Below the pieces are notes generated by a model. It searched no databases. It was not told where the DNA came from and saw only the letters and a list, made by a program, of their open reading frames with translations. A DNA stretch of 64,000 nucleotides from Phalacrocorax aristotelis (taxonomy: Eukaryota; Chordata; Aves; Suliformes; Phalacrocoracidae), in NCBI RefSeq assembly GCF_949628215.1, contig NC_134297.1, positions 744,001 through 808,000 of the forward strand, given 5' to 3'. Below are positions 33,346 to 44,720 of the stretch, in pieces (within the stretch, counting starts at the first letter, position 1; each line of letters starts with the position of its first letter). Both the position numbers and the translations under genes were made by a program.

Positions 33346-33419
33346 TCGCCTCCACCGACGTCCAGCCCGCGAGATCTGATGTCCTGGATGAAGGGGGTAA
33401 TGGCCAGGTGGCAGGGAAC

Positions 33420-33565
33420 ACTTTTTTTCTGGAAAATAAATAGTAATTAAAATAGATCTCTTTCTCTGCAATTTTCTGCAGTTCCATTTTCCAAGGAGCT
33501 CTACTTGCAAGTATCCGAATGCCTTAATTAATAAAACAGCCAAGCTTCTAAGTGCCAAACTGTTA
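33420..33565. promoter_or_regulatory. Small putative regulatory island
   Basis: AT-rich block with AATAAATAGTAATTAAAATAG near 33435 and CCTTAATTAATAAAAC near 33521. No coding signal. Confidence 0.35.
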
Positions 33566-33954
33566 TGGCTCGAGTTAAATACAACTCGGAGCACGAAGAT
33601 ACCTTTGGAACACACGTACAGGGAGCCGAGAGGGTTTGGGCTGGCGAGGGTGGCTCCAACGCTCGCGTCCTTCCTGGGGCTCGGGCCAGGGACCCGCAGG
33701 AGCGTGGTGCTGGGACGGAGCGCGTTGATGCCGGGGAGACGCATCGGCCTCAGCCGTGCTGCTCATTGCCTCCGCGGGCAGGCGGGGAGTGCGTGCTCGG
33801 GAGCGGGACGAGGGCCTCGCCGTGCTTGGGTGTCAGGATGAGCATCCTTTGGAGGGGGCACCTCTGCGGCGGCGGGGTGGGCGCCGGGCGGCGAGGGGGA
33901 GCCCACAGGCTTTCCCTGGGGGTGGGTGGAAAGGGAGCTTGCGAGGGTATTGAC
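33566..33954. other. GC-rich unique DNA, nothing recognised
   Basis: CpG-rich sequence with mirrored short frames. Confidence 0.4.
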
Positions 33955-34215
33955 CACTTTCATGGGAATGATTTCTCTATAAAATATTAATGATGTATCT
34001 ATAATCTAATTGATTCCTCAGGGCAATAACCTCTGACAAAACAGCCCTGATGAGGAGATAATTAGGTGCCTTGAAGTGCTTAATGTTGACATGGTCCATT
34101 ATCTCGTGATAACGACCGCCCTTTGCCAGGTGCTAGGGCCATTAGGAGAGACTTTGGGGGAATAAATCCCCTTTTTGTCCAATTACACGGGTCGCTTTAC
34201 AAATCAAAGCCGATG
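33955..34215. promoter_or_regulatory. Strong putative enhancer island
   Basis: AT-rich, motif dense: AAAATATTAATGATG near 33980, ATCTAATTGATTCC near 34003, GATAATTAGGTG around 34057-34068, GAAGTGCTTAATG near 34073. Probably a conserved non-coding element; untested. Confidence 0.5.
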
Positions 34216-34849
34216 TTTGCATCCCGGGTGGGCTGGCAGGAGCACGAGGCAGGGTGAGCTGGGGTGGGGATGGGATGCTGCACTCACCTCCCCAGCCTGC
34301 AAATGAAGGGATCCCGGGTCATTTGCAGGGAAAAGATACTACTCCGTTTCAGAAAGGGGTCTTTCCTTGCTCCCTCCCTGCCTGGCAATTGCTGCCACTT
34401 ATTAGACCAATTGCGCTCGCTGGAAGGGGGTGCTTGGCTTTGGCATGTTGAGTGCGAGAGGGCATCTAAATGCAAATCACACCTGTAACTCGGTAACTCT
34501 GGATTTAGAGGTTGTTTCCCAGTGCCTGGCTCAGAACAAAGTCGTGGGGTAGGAAGGGGAAGCTCCTTCACCCGCAAGTCTCCCTGGAAAGCCTCCACGT
34601 GCGATACCTTCCCGGTTGGGTTCAAGTTTCACCATCCTGACCCTTCACCAGCAGCGTGAGAGACGACTGGGAGCTCTTGCCGCAATTTAGGATAATTTGG
34701 GATTGCGTGTTGGCTGGGAAGATGCGGGGGAATGGGGAGAAAGGACGGCAAGGCCAGGAGCTGGTCCTGGGTGCCGTGGATGGGCGCAAAGTCCAGGAGA
34801 AGGTGTTTCTCCCCAAAGACAAAGGCCTTCTGTGCTCTCTCCCAGACGT
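34216..34849. other. Unique DNA with an isolated POU octamer
   Basis: Mixed GC-rich sequence. A perfect octamer ATGCAAAT lies at 34470-34477. No gene or repeat recognised. Confidence 0.4.
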
Positions 34850-35110
34850 GCACATATATGGACATTCAAGAAAGCATTAATGTAAAACACCATTGATTTC
34901 AATTTATATTAATACACTGTGCAGTGAACTGAGATGGCTGATTCACAATCCTCATCAGATTTCAGCGCGCTGGGTAAATCAGATCCCTTGGTTCACTGTA
35001 GTTTAATTATAAGCAAATTGTAAGTGAATTAAGATAAATCGAATTAGAACCACTCTAATACTGAATAAAAACACCCACCAAGGAGGCCGCGAAGGTTTAA
35101 CTAATGCACT
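34850..35110. promoter_or_regulatory. Strong putative enhancer island with inverted repeats
   Basis: AT-rich 260 bp with GCATTAATG, ATTTATATTAATACAC, GTTTAATTATAAGC and GTGAATTAAG motifs. CACTG-TG-CAGTG (34915-34926) is a perfect short palindrome. CAGTGAAC (34922-34929) is the exact reverse complement of GTTCACTG (34991-34998). No coding signal. Confidence 0.5.
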
Positions 35111-36659
35111 TCAAGAGGTAATTTGGATGCATCGGCCTGCGCGTCCCTGTCCGGCCAAGTGCTGACGCTGGGGCTGGCCGGGGAGCGGCTGCTCGCGGGA
35201 CGAGCGGCAGGAGCACAGCCTCAGCGCCGTGCAGAATAAACCATCGTCCCCAGCGATTACGGCGCTTGCCAGGCAAGAAGGGCTGGCTGGCCATGGGAGA
35301 GACGGGGACCGGAGCCAGAGCATCGCAAATGAGGTTGAAAGTGGGGGAGAAGAGGATCTGGGGCAGACTGATGAGGCACAAATTGGAAGCCGGGGTGGCT
35401 CTTTCTTCCTCTTCTTCTCCTTTCTTCCCTCCCGGGGAAGTGTCATTTGTACAAATTGCCCATCCGTGCCAGCTTGGGAGAGACCTTACAAGGGAAACCT
35501 GGAGCCTTCCCTGCTTTTCATGTGAGCGGATGCCCCTTTTATTTCTGAGCAAGGAATAAGTGGAGAAGAAAGGAGCCCCTGTCAGCCTCTGGGAGACAAA
35601 TTGCTTCCTGCAGCCCGAGGTGGCTCAGCTCTAACAACTACCCGCTCCCGGAGGTGAGCCGAGGTGCCCCTGCGCTCGCCAGCCCCCCCGCCCCAACCGC
35701 CGGCTTTTAAATTGAGCCCCAGATAAGTAACTAACCATCCTTTGCAGTTTTATCTGGCCAGAATGATTTACTGGGCCGCCGTGTGAAGGCGCGCGGGACT
35801 CTGCTGCTCAGGCAGCAGAAAATACCGCACTGCCTAAATGAAATGACCCTGCCGATGCCCAGGGTTAAAGATATATGCGGTGCTGTTGTTCGCTGCCTCC
35901 TCTACATCAGATGGGCTGTTATCTCCCTGTGCGCTCTCCTCTTCCGAGAGGGAGGTGGGCAGAAGAGGCCACCGGAGGATGGCAAGCCGTAAAGTTATTA
36001 AAACAGCGGAGGCAACAAAGCGGTGCAGGTTCCCCACTGCTCTGACGTTTCCAAAGGGTGAAGGGTAAGAACGCAGGGAGCATCTCATGCTATATAAAAA
36101 ACACAGGCCAGGGCTCTTCGGTTTCTGCCTGAGCTCTCGAAGCAGCTAATTAAACGGGAGGGACAAATCCACAGAGCAAACTTCAAGCCAGCAAATAAAA
36201 GCCTGGCCCGGTGGGGGAGCGGAGGGGCTGCGGGAAGGACACCGGCCTTTCTCCTTTGAGCCTCCTTCTTTTGGGGAAAGCGGGGAGCTGGGCTTGTCGC
36301 AACCACAGCCCCCAACAACTCGCCCTAAATCAAAGCGTGGAGGCTGGGAGCCAAACCGCACGGGAGGGTGCGACCGATGGCGGAACCGCACTGGCAAGCG
36401 GCACATCCCCAGATGCCTGCCTCCAATTCCCTATTTACCCACGGCTTCTGCTCACGCCGGGTCACGCTGCCGTCGCTCCAGGGCTCTGCCCTGCTGCCTG
36501 CAGCATCCCTCCGGGGGACGGGGGTGCTGCTCCGGGGGCTGGCCCCCCGCTACGAGTGGGTTACGGAGGCGGTCGGTGCGGGACGCGCCGCGTTTCTGCG
36601 GGCGCCCGCGCCTCCTCTCCGTCTCTCCGCGCAGACAGATCCCCTCGTTTGATTGATCT
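35111..36659. other. Unique DNA, no gene recognised
   Basis: CpG-rich at 35140-35230 and 36440-36640, C/T-rich at 35400-35440. A TATATAAAA string at 36091-36099 sits in an AT-rich patch (36075-36160) but has no supporting exon. Confidence 0.4.
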
Positions 36660-36790
36660 CGGGTTAGCTGCCTGTCCGCCCACGCCCTGTCGCTAATGGC
36701 CTCATTAGTTAGGGAAAAGGGTTGCTGAAGTCAGTTTATGATATGCAATAGTGAAAAACAGCCAAATCGTTATCTCTGCAGAGGCGGGGG
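36660..36790. promoter_or_regulatory. Small putative regulatory island
   Basis: GCTAATGGCCTCATTAGTTAGG (36692-36713) has two near-inverted TAAT cores. ATATGCAATAGTG near 36741 and a TTATCTCTGCAG end follow. Role inferred. Confidence 0.35.
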
Positions 36791-38459
36791 GAGACTAGCA
36801 GGAGGGAGGGGCCCCAGGGCCGACTTCAGATAACTGACGAGCTGAAAAACCCCACTCACAGCGTCTGGACTGGTGTTAAATACATGCTCGTGAGCACTCG
36901 GCTCTGGCGAGGCAGCCTGCACTCACCGCTCCCGTTGCTCTCCCGGGGCCTCGGACCAGCAGAGCATCCCCGCTCCTCGTCCCTCCGTCGTGCAGGGAGG
37001 GGACGGGCTGCCTCGGGCTGCCCCCGCCGCTCGGGAGCTCAAGCGGCCGCTGTGGCACGAGCTGCCCTGGATCCACCTGTGCCGGGAAGAGAAAAATCTG
37101 ATTTCAGTGGTTCACCGATCTCTCCGTTAAAGGCTTCCCATAATGCCGCGAAGGTAACAAGTTCAGGAGGCAGATTTGGATGAGTAACGAGGTGGAATGT
37201 AGCCACGGCAGGAGAGATGGAGGGTTTCCTGTTCTGGGGAGACTGTAATTCAGGGAGGGATTTGCTCTTTTGAAGCACGGCTGAGTTCACACAGGAGTTA
37301 ATCCACAGCAGCCAAATGTACCGGGCTGTACACTGAGAGATCCCAAAGGTTCCCTCTGATCTGTGATCCAAAACCACAGCCCGCCCCCCGTAACACAGGC
37401 CTCTCTAAAGCCTCTTGCCAGAGATCTCCATTTAGTGGTAATTCCTTTTATAGCCGATTCCTACGCTGCAGTTGCACACCCTGTGGTTTACAAGAGCATG
37501 CGAGTCCCTGGCAGATAGCCTCTCCTCGCCCTGTTTTGCTCCTTTCTCAGCTGGCTCCCATCGAGCTGATTTCCCCCTCCTCCTGTGTTTTGCCACCGAG
37601 TCTAAATTGACACATCTGTTTTTAAGAAGCGGAGCGGTCGCATTGCCTTCGGCTTCCAGCGCGAGGCATCCGGCCGCCGCCGGGGCCGGGCAGCAGCGAA
37701 GGCAATGCCCGAGCTCTCTCCTCGCAGCGCTGCCGCCAAGCCGCCCAACCACGGGGTTTGTATAGGCCCTACAAAACCCAGGCGCTGGCAAAAACAACAA
37801 CAGAATGTTAAATGTGGGGGGGTTTTGAGCTTTCCTCATCAAATTATGGAAACTCTTGAAATTTTCAGCTTCTTTTTTTGTCTTCTGATTGTGCTGAGAG
37901 CATCCCGCTGAGAGGAGTGATTCGCCGCCAGCCATCAGCCAGCCTGAAGAGCGTGCAGCCCACGCAGCTGGGCCAGCGAGGCGGCGGAGCCGAGAGGGGC
38001 CCCAGCCCTCCTTCGGCACTGCGTGGGCACGGCGACGCGGGGGCCGGCTCTTGGAGCTAGGGACCCGACCGAGACGCCCCCGTTTCAGCCCTGTCTCGTA
38101 ACCACCAAAGCGTCCTTCCTTCCACCTAACTGTGTTTTGTACTTACGCCCCCCCCAGTAATAAATCGGCGTGTAGGTGGCTTGCGGGGAGCAGGGGAGGG
38201 CAGCTGCGACGCCTTGCAGAGGCAAGTGAAGGCCCGGAGCGGTTTCACCCACGCCCCATTGACTGGGGAACGAGCTACGACCTCCCGCTGCCAGCAAGGC
38301 TTCTGGGGACGCGGCGCCTGCCCCAGCAGAAAGCCCGCGCGCTGCTGGGGCCCGAGCAGGACGCCCCTCGCCCCTGCCCGTTAGCTGCTTGGCCCTCACG
38401 AAGCCGTTTCCCCATCGCTCTGCTCGTGCACGCGCCTCGCTTCCTTCTTCCCTCTCTCA
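36791..38459. other. GC-rich unique DNA, no gene recognised
   Basis: CpG-rich at 36940-37080, 37640-37750 and 38160-38400. A 195-codon minus-strand frame at 37432-38019 has no recognisable domain. A weaker AT patch lies at 37080-37200. Confidence 0.4.
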
Positions 38460-38640
38460 CGCCGTTCTTCTTCCCCATTATAAATTTTGCGTTTCTAGCC
38501 TGCTTGTCATATTTCCTACTGGATTGGGTGTTTAATTAAAATCATAATTAAAATTGATCTCCTCATTAGCATGCACCTGCTCTGCCGCTCGCGTCCTGGC
38601 ATTTAATTATACGCTGAAGATGTCAAGTCTGACAGGCGAG
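38460..38640. promoter_or_regulatory. Putative enhancer island with tandem homeodomain sites
   Basis: TAATTAAAAT is repeated exactly at 38533-38542 and 38545-38554 (12-bp period). CTCATTAGC and a CACCTG E-box lie just downstream at about 38562-38578. Flanks are CpG-rich. Paired homeodomain sites at fixed spacing suggest cooperative binding; inference only. Confidence 0.45.
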
Positions 38641-40239
38641 AACGAGACCCCGGCCAGCAACCCCTGACAGGGCTTCCCGGTGACAACATCTGGACGCCGG
38701 GAGCCCATCTGCTGGCGCGGCCGCTGCCGGAGCCAGGGGCTGGCACCCCGGGGGGGGCCAGCGCGGGGTCCGCACCCCCGGCAGCCTGCGCACCGAGCCC
38801 GGCTTCCGAGGCTTGCGCTACCTGACTCTTTTCATGGGGTTGGGGAATTGCAGCGAGACGCAGCCCCATCGGGTCGGAGGGATGGAAAGGGACCCATCTG
38901 TAGCCTCGTGCCGCCGGGAGCAACGAAGCGCATGAGCCAGCGGGACGAGGCCGAGCTCTGGGGCTGGCTTTGATGCCAGCTTGTTCTGACAGAGCAGGCA
39001 GGTCCGGCAGAGACCTGCCGTGCTGCCTCCAGCCTACGCCCGCTGCCCGGGCAGATTTTCCTGTGCTTGTGAAGGCCGGCAGTGGAGTTCGCGCCATGCC
39101 AGTTGCGGCATCGTACCTGCAGGTTTAACGCATCCCTCCTGGGGTCAATGCGCAAGCTCCGGAGATTTCCGCCAGAGAGACGCGTGGGGCCGGTTTTCCT
39201 GGTGGGTACAAACCTCTTCCTACTCACCAGGCTCCCATCGGCAGCGCGCAAGGCTCCCAGCAGTGGCGTCGAGATCCAAGCCAGCTTGAGATCCATGCCA
39301 GCGCTCCTCCGGAGAGCTCCAGCAGCCCCGGGTTGCTCTCTCTCCCTTGGAGAAAACAAAGCTCCCCTCGCCCTTCCTTTTGTTGGTTACTAATAGAATT
39401 ATTGAAGTGGTTTCTGGTTCTTAGACTGCATCTGCTCCTTTCCCCACGTGTGGCAGGCAATAAAGCTGCAAAAAGGCATTTTTGGGGCCGTTATAGATGA
39501 GGAGCTTTATTCCCCTGCACTTTGAAAGCCTCTAACTGATGGATGTAGGTTCAGTGGGATCCATGAAACGATGAAAGCTGACATCAAACATACCCACCAG
39601 CTTTAAGGCTCTCCCAACGGCTCCTCGGGGACCTGGCGTCTTTTGTCCGTACCTGGGGACCCGCCTCCCTTCCCCGCCTGGCGTCGGAGCGGCGCCCGGG
39701 CAGCACCGTCACACGTCTCCGGAGGCTTCCCGACTGCTGGAACTTCAGCTCGGCTACGCCGAGTGGTGCAAGCGGGGTTGCTTACCAAAGAGGCTTCTAA
39801 TGAAGAGCAAAGAGGAGGTGGCCTTTAAATCTCCCTCCTGTGATGCTGCTCGTAACTGATTCTCGTCGTTTCTCCCCAGCCAGGAGCGGCTGGTAACACG
39901 CGGCAACGCGCTCGTGTGTATCAGGGAGCGATGATGGGGAAACAATACCTTAAGGTGTAGTTGCCCTTACATTTTTATGGCTACTTACGAGGCTGAGGCC
40001 ATCAAATGCCAGATACAGAGACCTTTATGTAGTGAGAAGCAAAGCTGAGACTGTAGCAGAGGCTGAAGCTTTATCGCTCCTGGGCTGCCCCGAAGCCGGC
40101 GCTGTCTGGGAATATTCTGCATGTCAAAGCGGGGGACACCTGGGACGCTGCAGACACACAGGAGGAGAGAGTCACCTTTGCAGGAATAAACTTCACCCAC
40201 GGCCAGAGAGTGAAAAACAGATGTGCCCGGCTGGCTTTA
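38641..40239. other. GC-rich unique DNA, no gene recognised
   Basis: CpG-rich at 38640-39130 and 39640-39780. Overlapping frames on both strands without recognisable products. A pyrimidine-rich stretch at 39320-39380 is unremarkable. Confidence 0.4.
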
Positions 40240-40460
40240 GGGACACGTAGAGACCTTTAACAGCAACAACCGCTTCAATTAAAATAAACATATTAAAAAC
40301 CCCACCAGTCCAGCCAGTGATAACCACTCGGCTACTCCTTAGAAAGACAGCGAGTCCCAGTAATCATAAATAAGGCAGTAGAACATTGTGAAAAAAAAAA
40401 AAAAATGCTCAACCGTTAATAGCCAGGCACCGACAGAGCATCCCACTGGGGAACGTTATT
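40240..40460. promoter_or_regulatory. Putative AT-rich island containing a poly-A tract
   Basis: CTTCAATTAAAATAAACATATTAAAAAC near 40273 and TAATCATAAATAAGG near 40360. A 15-base A run occupies 40391-40405. No coding signal. Confidence 0.3.
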
Positions 40461-40889
40461 TACGAGGCCACGCCGTTACCAATCCTGCCGGGGGAAATCC
40501 CGCCGCACGAAGCGAGAGACGGGAGGGCTGCAGGGACGTGGGCTGTAGCAGGGGTTGGTCACGGCGAGCCAGCGGCGCGTATCGGTGGCGACGCATGTCG
40601 GCCGAGGATGCGGCTCCGAAGTTGACTCTGTATGAGAGAGCAGGATTATTCTGCCAGATCCTGGGGTGCTTCATTTGTGCAAATTCTCAGTGATTTTAAT
40701 GAGATCTTGCATGAGCAATTATTCATCGGCCTTGAGTACAGGCCGGGGAGAAATGAAGCGCGGGCGTTCGCAAGGTCGCCGTGCTGGAGAGAGGGTGACA
40801 TTGCACGGGGCCATGTGCTCCAGAGCACGGCGCAGCAGAAATGAGCCCGACGCACTGCCCTTGGAACGGGGCGAACTGAAGGCACGCGT
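40461..40889. other. Unique DNA, nothing recognised
   Basis: CpG-rich first half; a short AT patch at 40685-40735. No element recognised. Confidence 0.4.
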
Positions 40890-41070
40890 GAAAAATGGAG
40901 CCTAAATAAACAGTTGTCGTTTGGTTTCTAATTACACAATTACGTAAAGGTATGACATTAGCAGTCCAGAGCCTGGAGTTTTCAGTAAAGAGTCCCTTAA
41001 GTAAATAAACATTTTCAGGCGATTACATTATTGGGTTGAGGTTTTAAAAAATCAAATGTTAAGAAAGGTG
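40890..41070. promoter_or_regulatory. Putative AT-rich regulatory island
   Basis: CTAATTACACAATTACG near 40927 carries two homeodomain cores; GTAAATAAACATTTTCAGG follows near 41000. No coding signal. Confidence 0.35.
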
Positions 41071-41569
41071 CAGGGTTATACCAGAAAGCAAGGGGAAAAA
41101 AAGAAAACAAACCGGGAAAAGCGGCCGTCGGAGAAACGAGGCGAGGGAGGTGGCCGGCGCCGTGGAGCGCTGGTTTGTTTTCAGGCTGCTGCTCCAGGAG
41201 GCAGGAACTGTATCACAAAGTCCGGCAGGCTGTCGGTGCAGAGCAGCATCTGGACGCCTCGGCATCTCCATAAGGGGCTTTTCCCTTCGCTTTCTGGAGT
41301 CCAGGGGAAATCCGCTTTCCTACCGCTCCTTCAGGACGCTGCCGCTTCGGCTGTACTGAGGCAAGGACGACTCCCAGGTAGCTGAGTCGGGAGGCCAGAG
41401 CAGCAAACCGGCTCTTCAGGGATGCCGCAGGCTCAGCACCCACCGGCATGCCGGGTACCGCCTTGGTCTGCATCCCCGCTCCCTGCCTTCGCTCTCGCAG
41501 GGAGCCAGCTCCGAACCGGGCAGGCGGCGAGGGCTGCTTCCCTGCTTCCCGCCTGCCTCCGCAAGGAGC
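41071..41569. other. GC-rich unique DNA, nothing recognised
   Basis: A-rich at 41092-41120, then CpG-rich. Overlapping short frames only. Confidence 0.4.
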
Positions 41570-41960
41570 TACATATTCATCGAGCAATTAGTCAGTGCAG
41601 ATTAGCGGTATGAAAAGACAATTCTGTCTAATTATAAGAGATATCAGCTCAAAGATGCCGCACAAGGACGTCAGTCGCAATGGAAGTACAGAATATAAAT
41701 AAATATATATGTGTAAAAACAAACAAAAGCCTATCAAAACAACCGGGAACAAAACCCGATCCCTGCATTACATTTGATAATTAAATATTTATCAGAGGAG
41801 AGGAAGGAAAATCCGTGCACTCTTTTGGGCTAGTTTCAATCTTTCTTTTAAAAATCCTTTGCAATTAGTTTCTTCTTTCCTCGGCGATGAGAACGCTGAA
41901 ACAGGTTTCAAGCCTGCCTTGAACAAATCGCGGAGTACTTTCTCGTCTGACTGGCGTGTG
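41570..41960. promoter_or_regulatory. Strong putative enhancer island
   Basis: GAGCAATTAGTC near 41582, TCTAATTATAAGAG (41627-41640), AATATAAATAAATATATATG near 41692, and TTTGATAATTAAATATTTATC near 41772. It is long, AT-rich and motif-dense, flanked by CpG-rich DNA. Conservation untested. Confidence 0.45.
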
Positions 41961-42594
41961 TGTGCACAAGCGTTGCGGGGAACTTTCCTCAGCTTAGATC
42001 CTCCTGCTGAGTGTCCTTAATGACGGGTTGCTATGGGTTCTGCAAGCCGGAGGAATCACGCTCTTAACGCTCACCATTAACCAGGGATTGCCACAAGTGT
42101 CGCCTCCTGTATTTCCTTTATCCTTGGTAAGGGCTACGGGGAGCTGTGTCTAAACAAGACAAATTAATCTAAGCTGCCTCTAGTCGGGGTTTGGGGCGAG
42201 GGCTGCCTTCGCTGCTCGCCCGATGCCGCCTGTCGTCAGGAATCCCGATTCAGGACACCGCTCCGCTAACACCCGTGGCGCTCCCCATCCCTGAGGGACC
42301 GAAGCGCTGGCTGGAAGAAGCGAGAGCGGTGATCGGACAGACGTACGAGGATGTTCCCGCATGTCGGGCGGCCGCGGCAACGCCCCGGGCAGGCACGGGC
42401 TTGCTCTGGCGACAGCCGCGCCGTGGGACGCGGCAGTGCCCGGCTGCTGCCTCTGGCGGGGCTTTAAACAACCCAGCTGAGTAGGGACACGAGCTCCCGC
42501 CAGACCCGGCGCGGGGCCCGAGCCTTGGCCCAGGGGCACAAGAGCTGTGGGAGAGCCCCCGCTTTCCCCTCCGTCCTCTGAAAAGCAGGACACA
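41961..42594. other. Unique DNA, CpG-rich distally
   Basis: CpG-rich from 42180 to 42560 with mirrored frames. No gene recognised. Confidence 0.4.
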
Positions 42595-42960
42595 AAGCAC
42601 CGTTATGAAATTTCACATTTGAGATAATTGCATTAAGGTAATTGCCACTACAGCATTATTTTCCATTCCTCAGAGAGGATGAGAGGAAGGCTGAGTGTAT
42701 TGTGTCTGCGTTAGCAGATTAATAATTACAGCCCTTTGGAACAGCGCTAGTTTGTATAGATTCACAGCTGCTGGATCATTACGAGGCAAACTTGAAGATA
42801 CCCTATAGGAGCAATATCCTGTGTACTGCACAGTTTGTTTCTTCTGCTGCTAGGTCATGCTTGCATCAGATTCACAGCTTGTTAGAAATGGAAAACACTT
42901 ACTACCTGAAGAAACGGAGAGCTGGAACCGTGTGGAAAGGCCAGGTGCCATTGGGATTAC
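42595..42960. promoter_or_regulatory. Strong putative enhancer island
   Basis: GATAATTGCATTAAGGTAATTGCC near 42623 repeats the AATTGC core twice 16 bp apart. ATTAATAATTACAGCCC lies at 42718-42734, and TAGATTCACAGCTGCTGG holds a CAGCTG E-box near 42766. No coding signal. Confidence 0.5.
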
Positions 42961-43439
42961 CCGGCTAATACCCTCGGAAGGAAATACTCCGTCCGTAGCA
43001 GGGAAGCCTTACGCTGCTCGACGGCAGCCCAGCCCTCGGCAGGCTCTCTGGCTGCAAGCGGGAGTTCGCCGAGCCGCCAAGTACCCCCTGCGACGGCTAA
43101 GATCATCTGTGGAGCTCTTCCTCTGCTGCTGAGACACAGCCGCCTCTGCAGTCGCTCCCTATTTGCTGCAAAATTATTTAGGAGAGGGAGCGAAAGGCTT
43201 TTTTTGAAAGGGATGAATAATTCAGGGAGGCTGGATGGAACCACCAGGGCGGGTTAACTCAACATCACAAAAAAAGATAGCACAGGAACTCTGACGAGCC
43301 CGCAGCACGAGGGAACACCAGTTCTGTATCCCACCTAGCAGAGCGCCTACCCCGCCACGAGCACGAACAGCGTAGCGTGGACTCACGGCAAAGCGGGGAG
43401 AGGGCGTTGACCACGTGCGGAAAAATACCGCTCCCTTTA
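42961..43439. other. Unique DNA, nothing recognised
   Basis: Mixed GC-rich sequence with one AT-rich patch near 43165-43220. No element recognised. Confidence 0.4.
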
Positions 43440-43720
43440 GCTCTGCTGCCTGATTAGAGCGAACTGAAAAATAAAAGCATAAATTGCGAACAGAAAATTA
43501 GATTGATAAATTGATTTCGATTTTCACAATCTGAGATGTAGCACAGCAAAGAGTTCGTCTGAAAGGAAAAACTCTGTCTTCCTTAATGGTGTCTCTTTCC
43601 TATATTGATTAACATCTGTATAAGGAATACCAACTAATTTAGGACACAGTAAAACAATATTATATTTCTTCTGCAAAGCACTTGAAGGGATTTAATGCAG
43701 AATTTTAGCGTAAAGCGAGC
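43440..43720. promoter_or_regulatory. Strong putative enhancer island
   Basis: AAAATTAGATTGATAAATTGATTTCG around 43494 holds three near-identical TTGAT/ATTGAT cores; TATTGATTAACATC near 43602 and ACCAACTAATTTAGG near 43628 follow. No coding signal. Confidence 0.45.
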
Positions 43721-44569
43721 ACCAGTTATTCACAGGCGAGGTAGTCGGTAGAGCAGCCCATGGAGAGGGCGCAGGTTATTCCCGGAGGGTGGCAAGCAGG
43801 AGGACGGATCCACACATCCCTCCATCGCTGCGCTTCCCGGGGGGGAGGGCCTGGTTCCAGCGTCTCCCAGGCACCGGATCCCAAACGTGTTAGGGAAGCG
43901 AGCGGGACGGTGCCAAACCGCTGATAGCTGAGAAAGCAGCAGGAGCCGCCAGCGGTGGGGGGTCGCGGGGGTCCTGTCCCGGCCCCGCATTGCCTCCGGC
44001 GGCGCGCGCAGCTCACCCGCTCCGGGTCGGCCATCCTCGCAGAGGGACTTGGGATCAGGCTCTGAGCTCGGTAAGTCCCTCTCAGAGCCACGCCGTGCCT
44101 GTACAGCCTCATGGCTTGACCTCTGCGCATCGGAAATTATATTCCAATCTCTCTACAACACCCAGCGGAGCACCAGGACTGAACGCCTACAGCCGCTCTG
44201 CGAGGAAAAGAGGATGACAGCTACATCTGTAATACCCAGCAGAGGAGAGGAGACCACTTTCTCTTCCTTTTTTTTTCCTTCTTTACATATGCAATTACAG
44301 TGCTGAGCATTATTTGGATTCGCCTCTGCAGCTGCTGCTGTCCTGCAGCATGCTCCAGCCAAATTACATCTCAGAAATGACATTTCTACTCACAGCAGCA
44401 CAGCCCGGCTCCCCTCTGAACGCGAAGGAAAGGGACGCGATGGCTTTAGCCTTTGTTCTTCCAAAGGCATAAGCAACGTAGGACACGAGGGGCCGGCTGG
44501 CTCTGCCTTGCTGCTTGATGGCAGAGCTAGCTGAGACAGATCGCTTGCGGCTGGAGGGCTGGGTCAGGA
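43721..44569. other. Unique DNA, CpG-rich centre
   Basis: CpG-rich at 43800-44060, T-rich at 44268-44285. No gene recognised. Confidence 0.4.
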
Positions 44570-44720
44570 GTCGCTGGTTAAATAGTAGTAGCTAATCTGG
44601 CTGTTTAATCTATTAGTTCCCATTTATACTTCTCCACCTCCTTACCTATCCATCAAGGCTAATTACACCAGGCTTGTTATCTTAGCATCTGATACCCTCT
44701 AACCGTTTTCCTAGCATCAC
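44570..44720. promoter_or_regulatory. Small putative regulatory island
   Basis: TTAAATAGTAGTAGCTAATCTGG, GTTTAATCTATTAG and GGCTAATTACACC (44658-44670) motifs. Role inferred. Confidence 0.35.

Noticed and set aside
36085..36110. TATATAAAA as a promoter
   Set aside because: Isolated match without other core elements or downstream gene.
43230..43260. CTCF-like CCACCAGGGCGG
   Set aside because: Two key positions of the core motif differ; not supportable without a matrix score.
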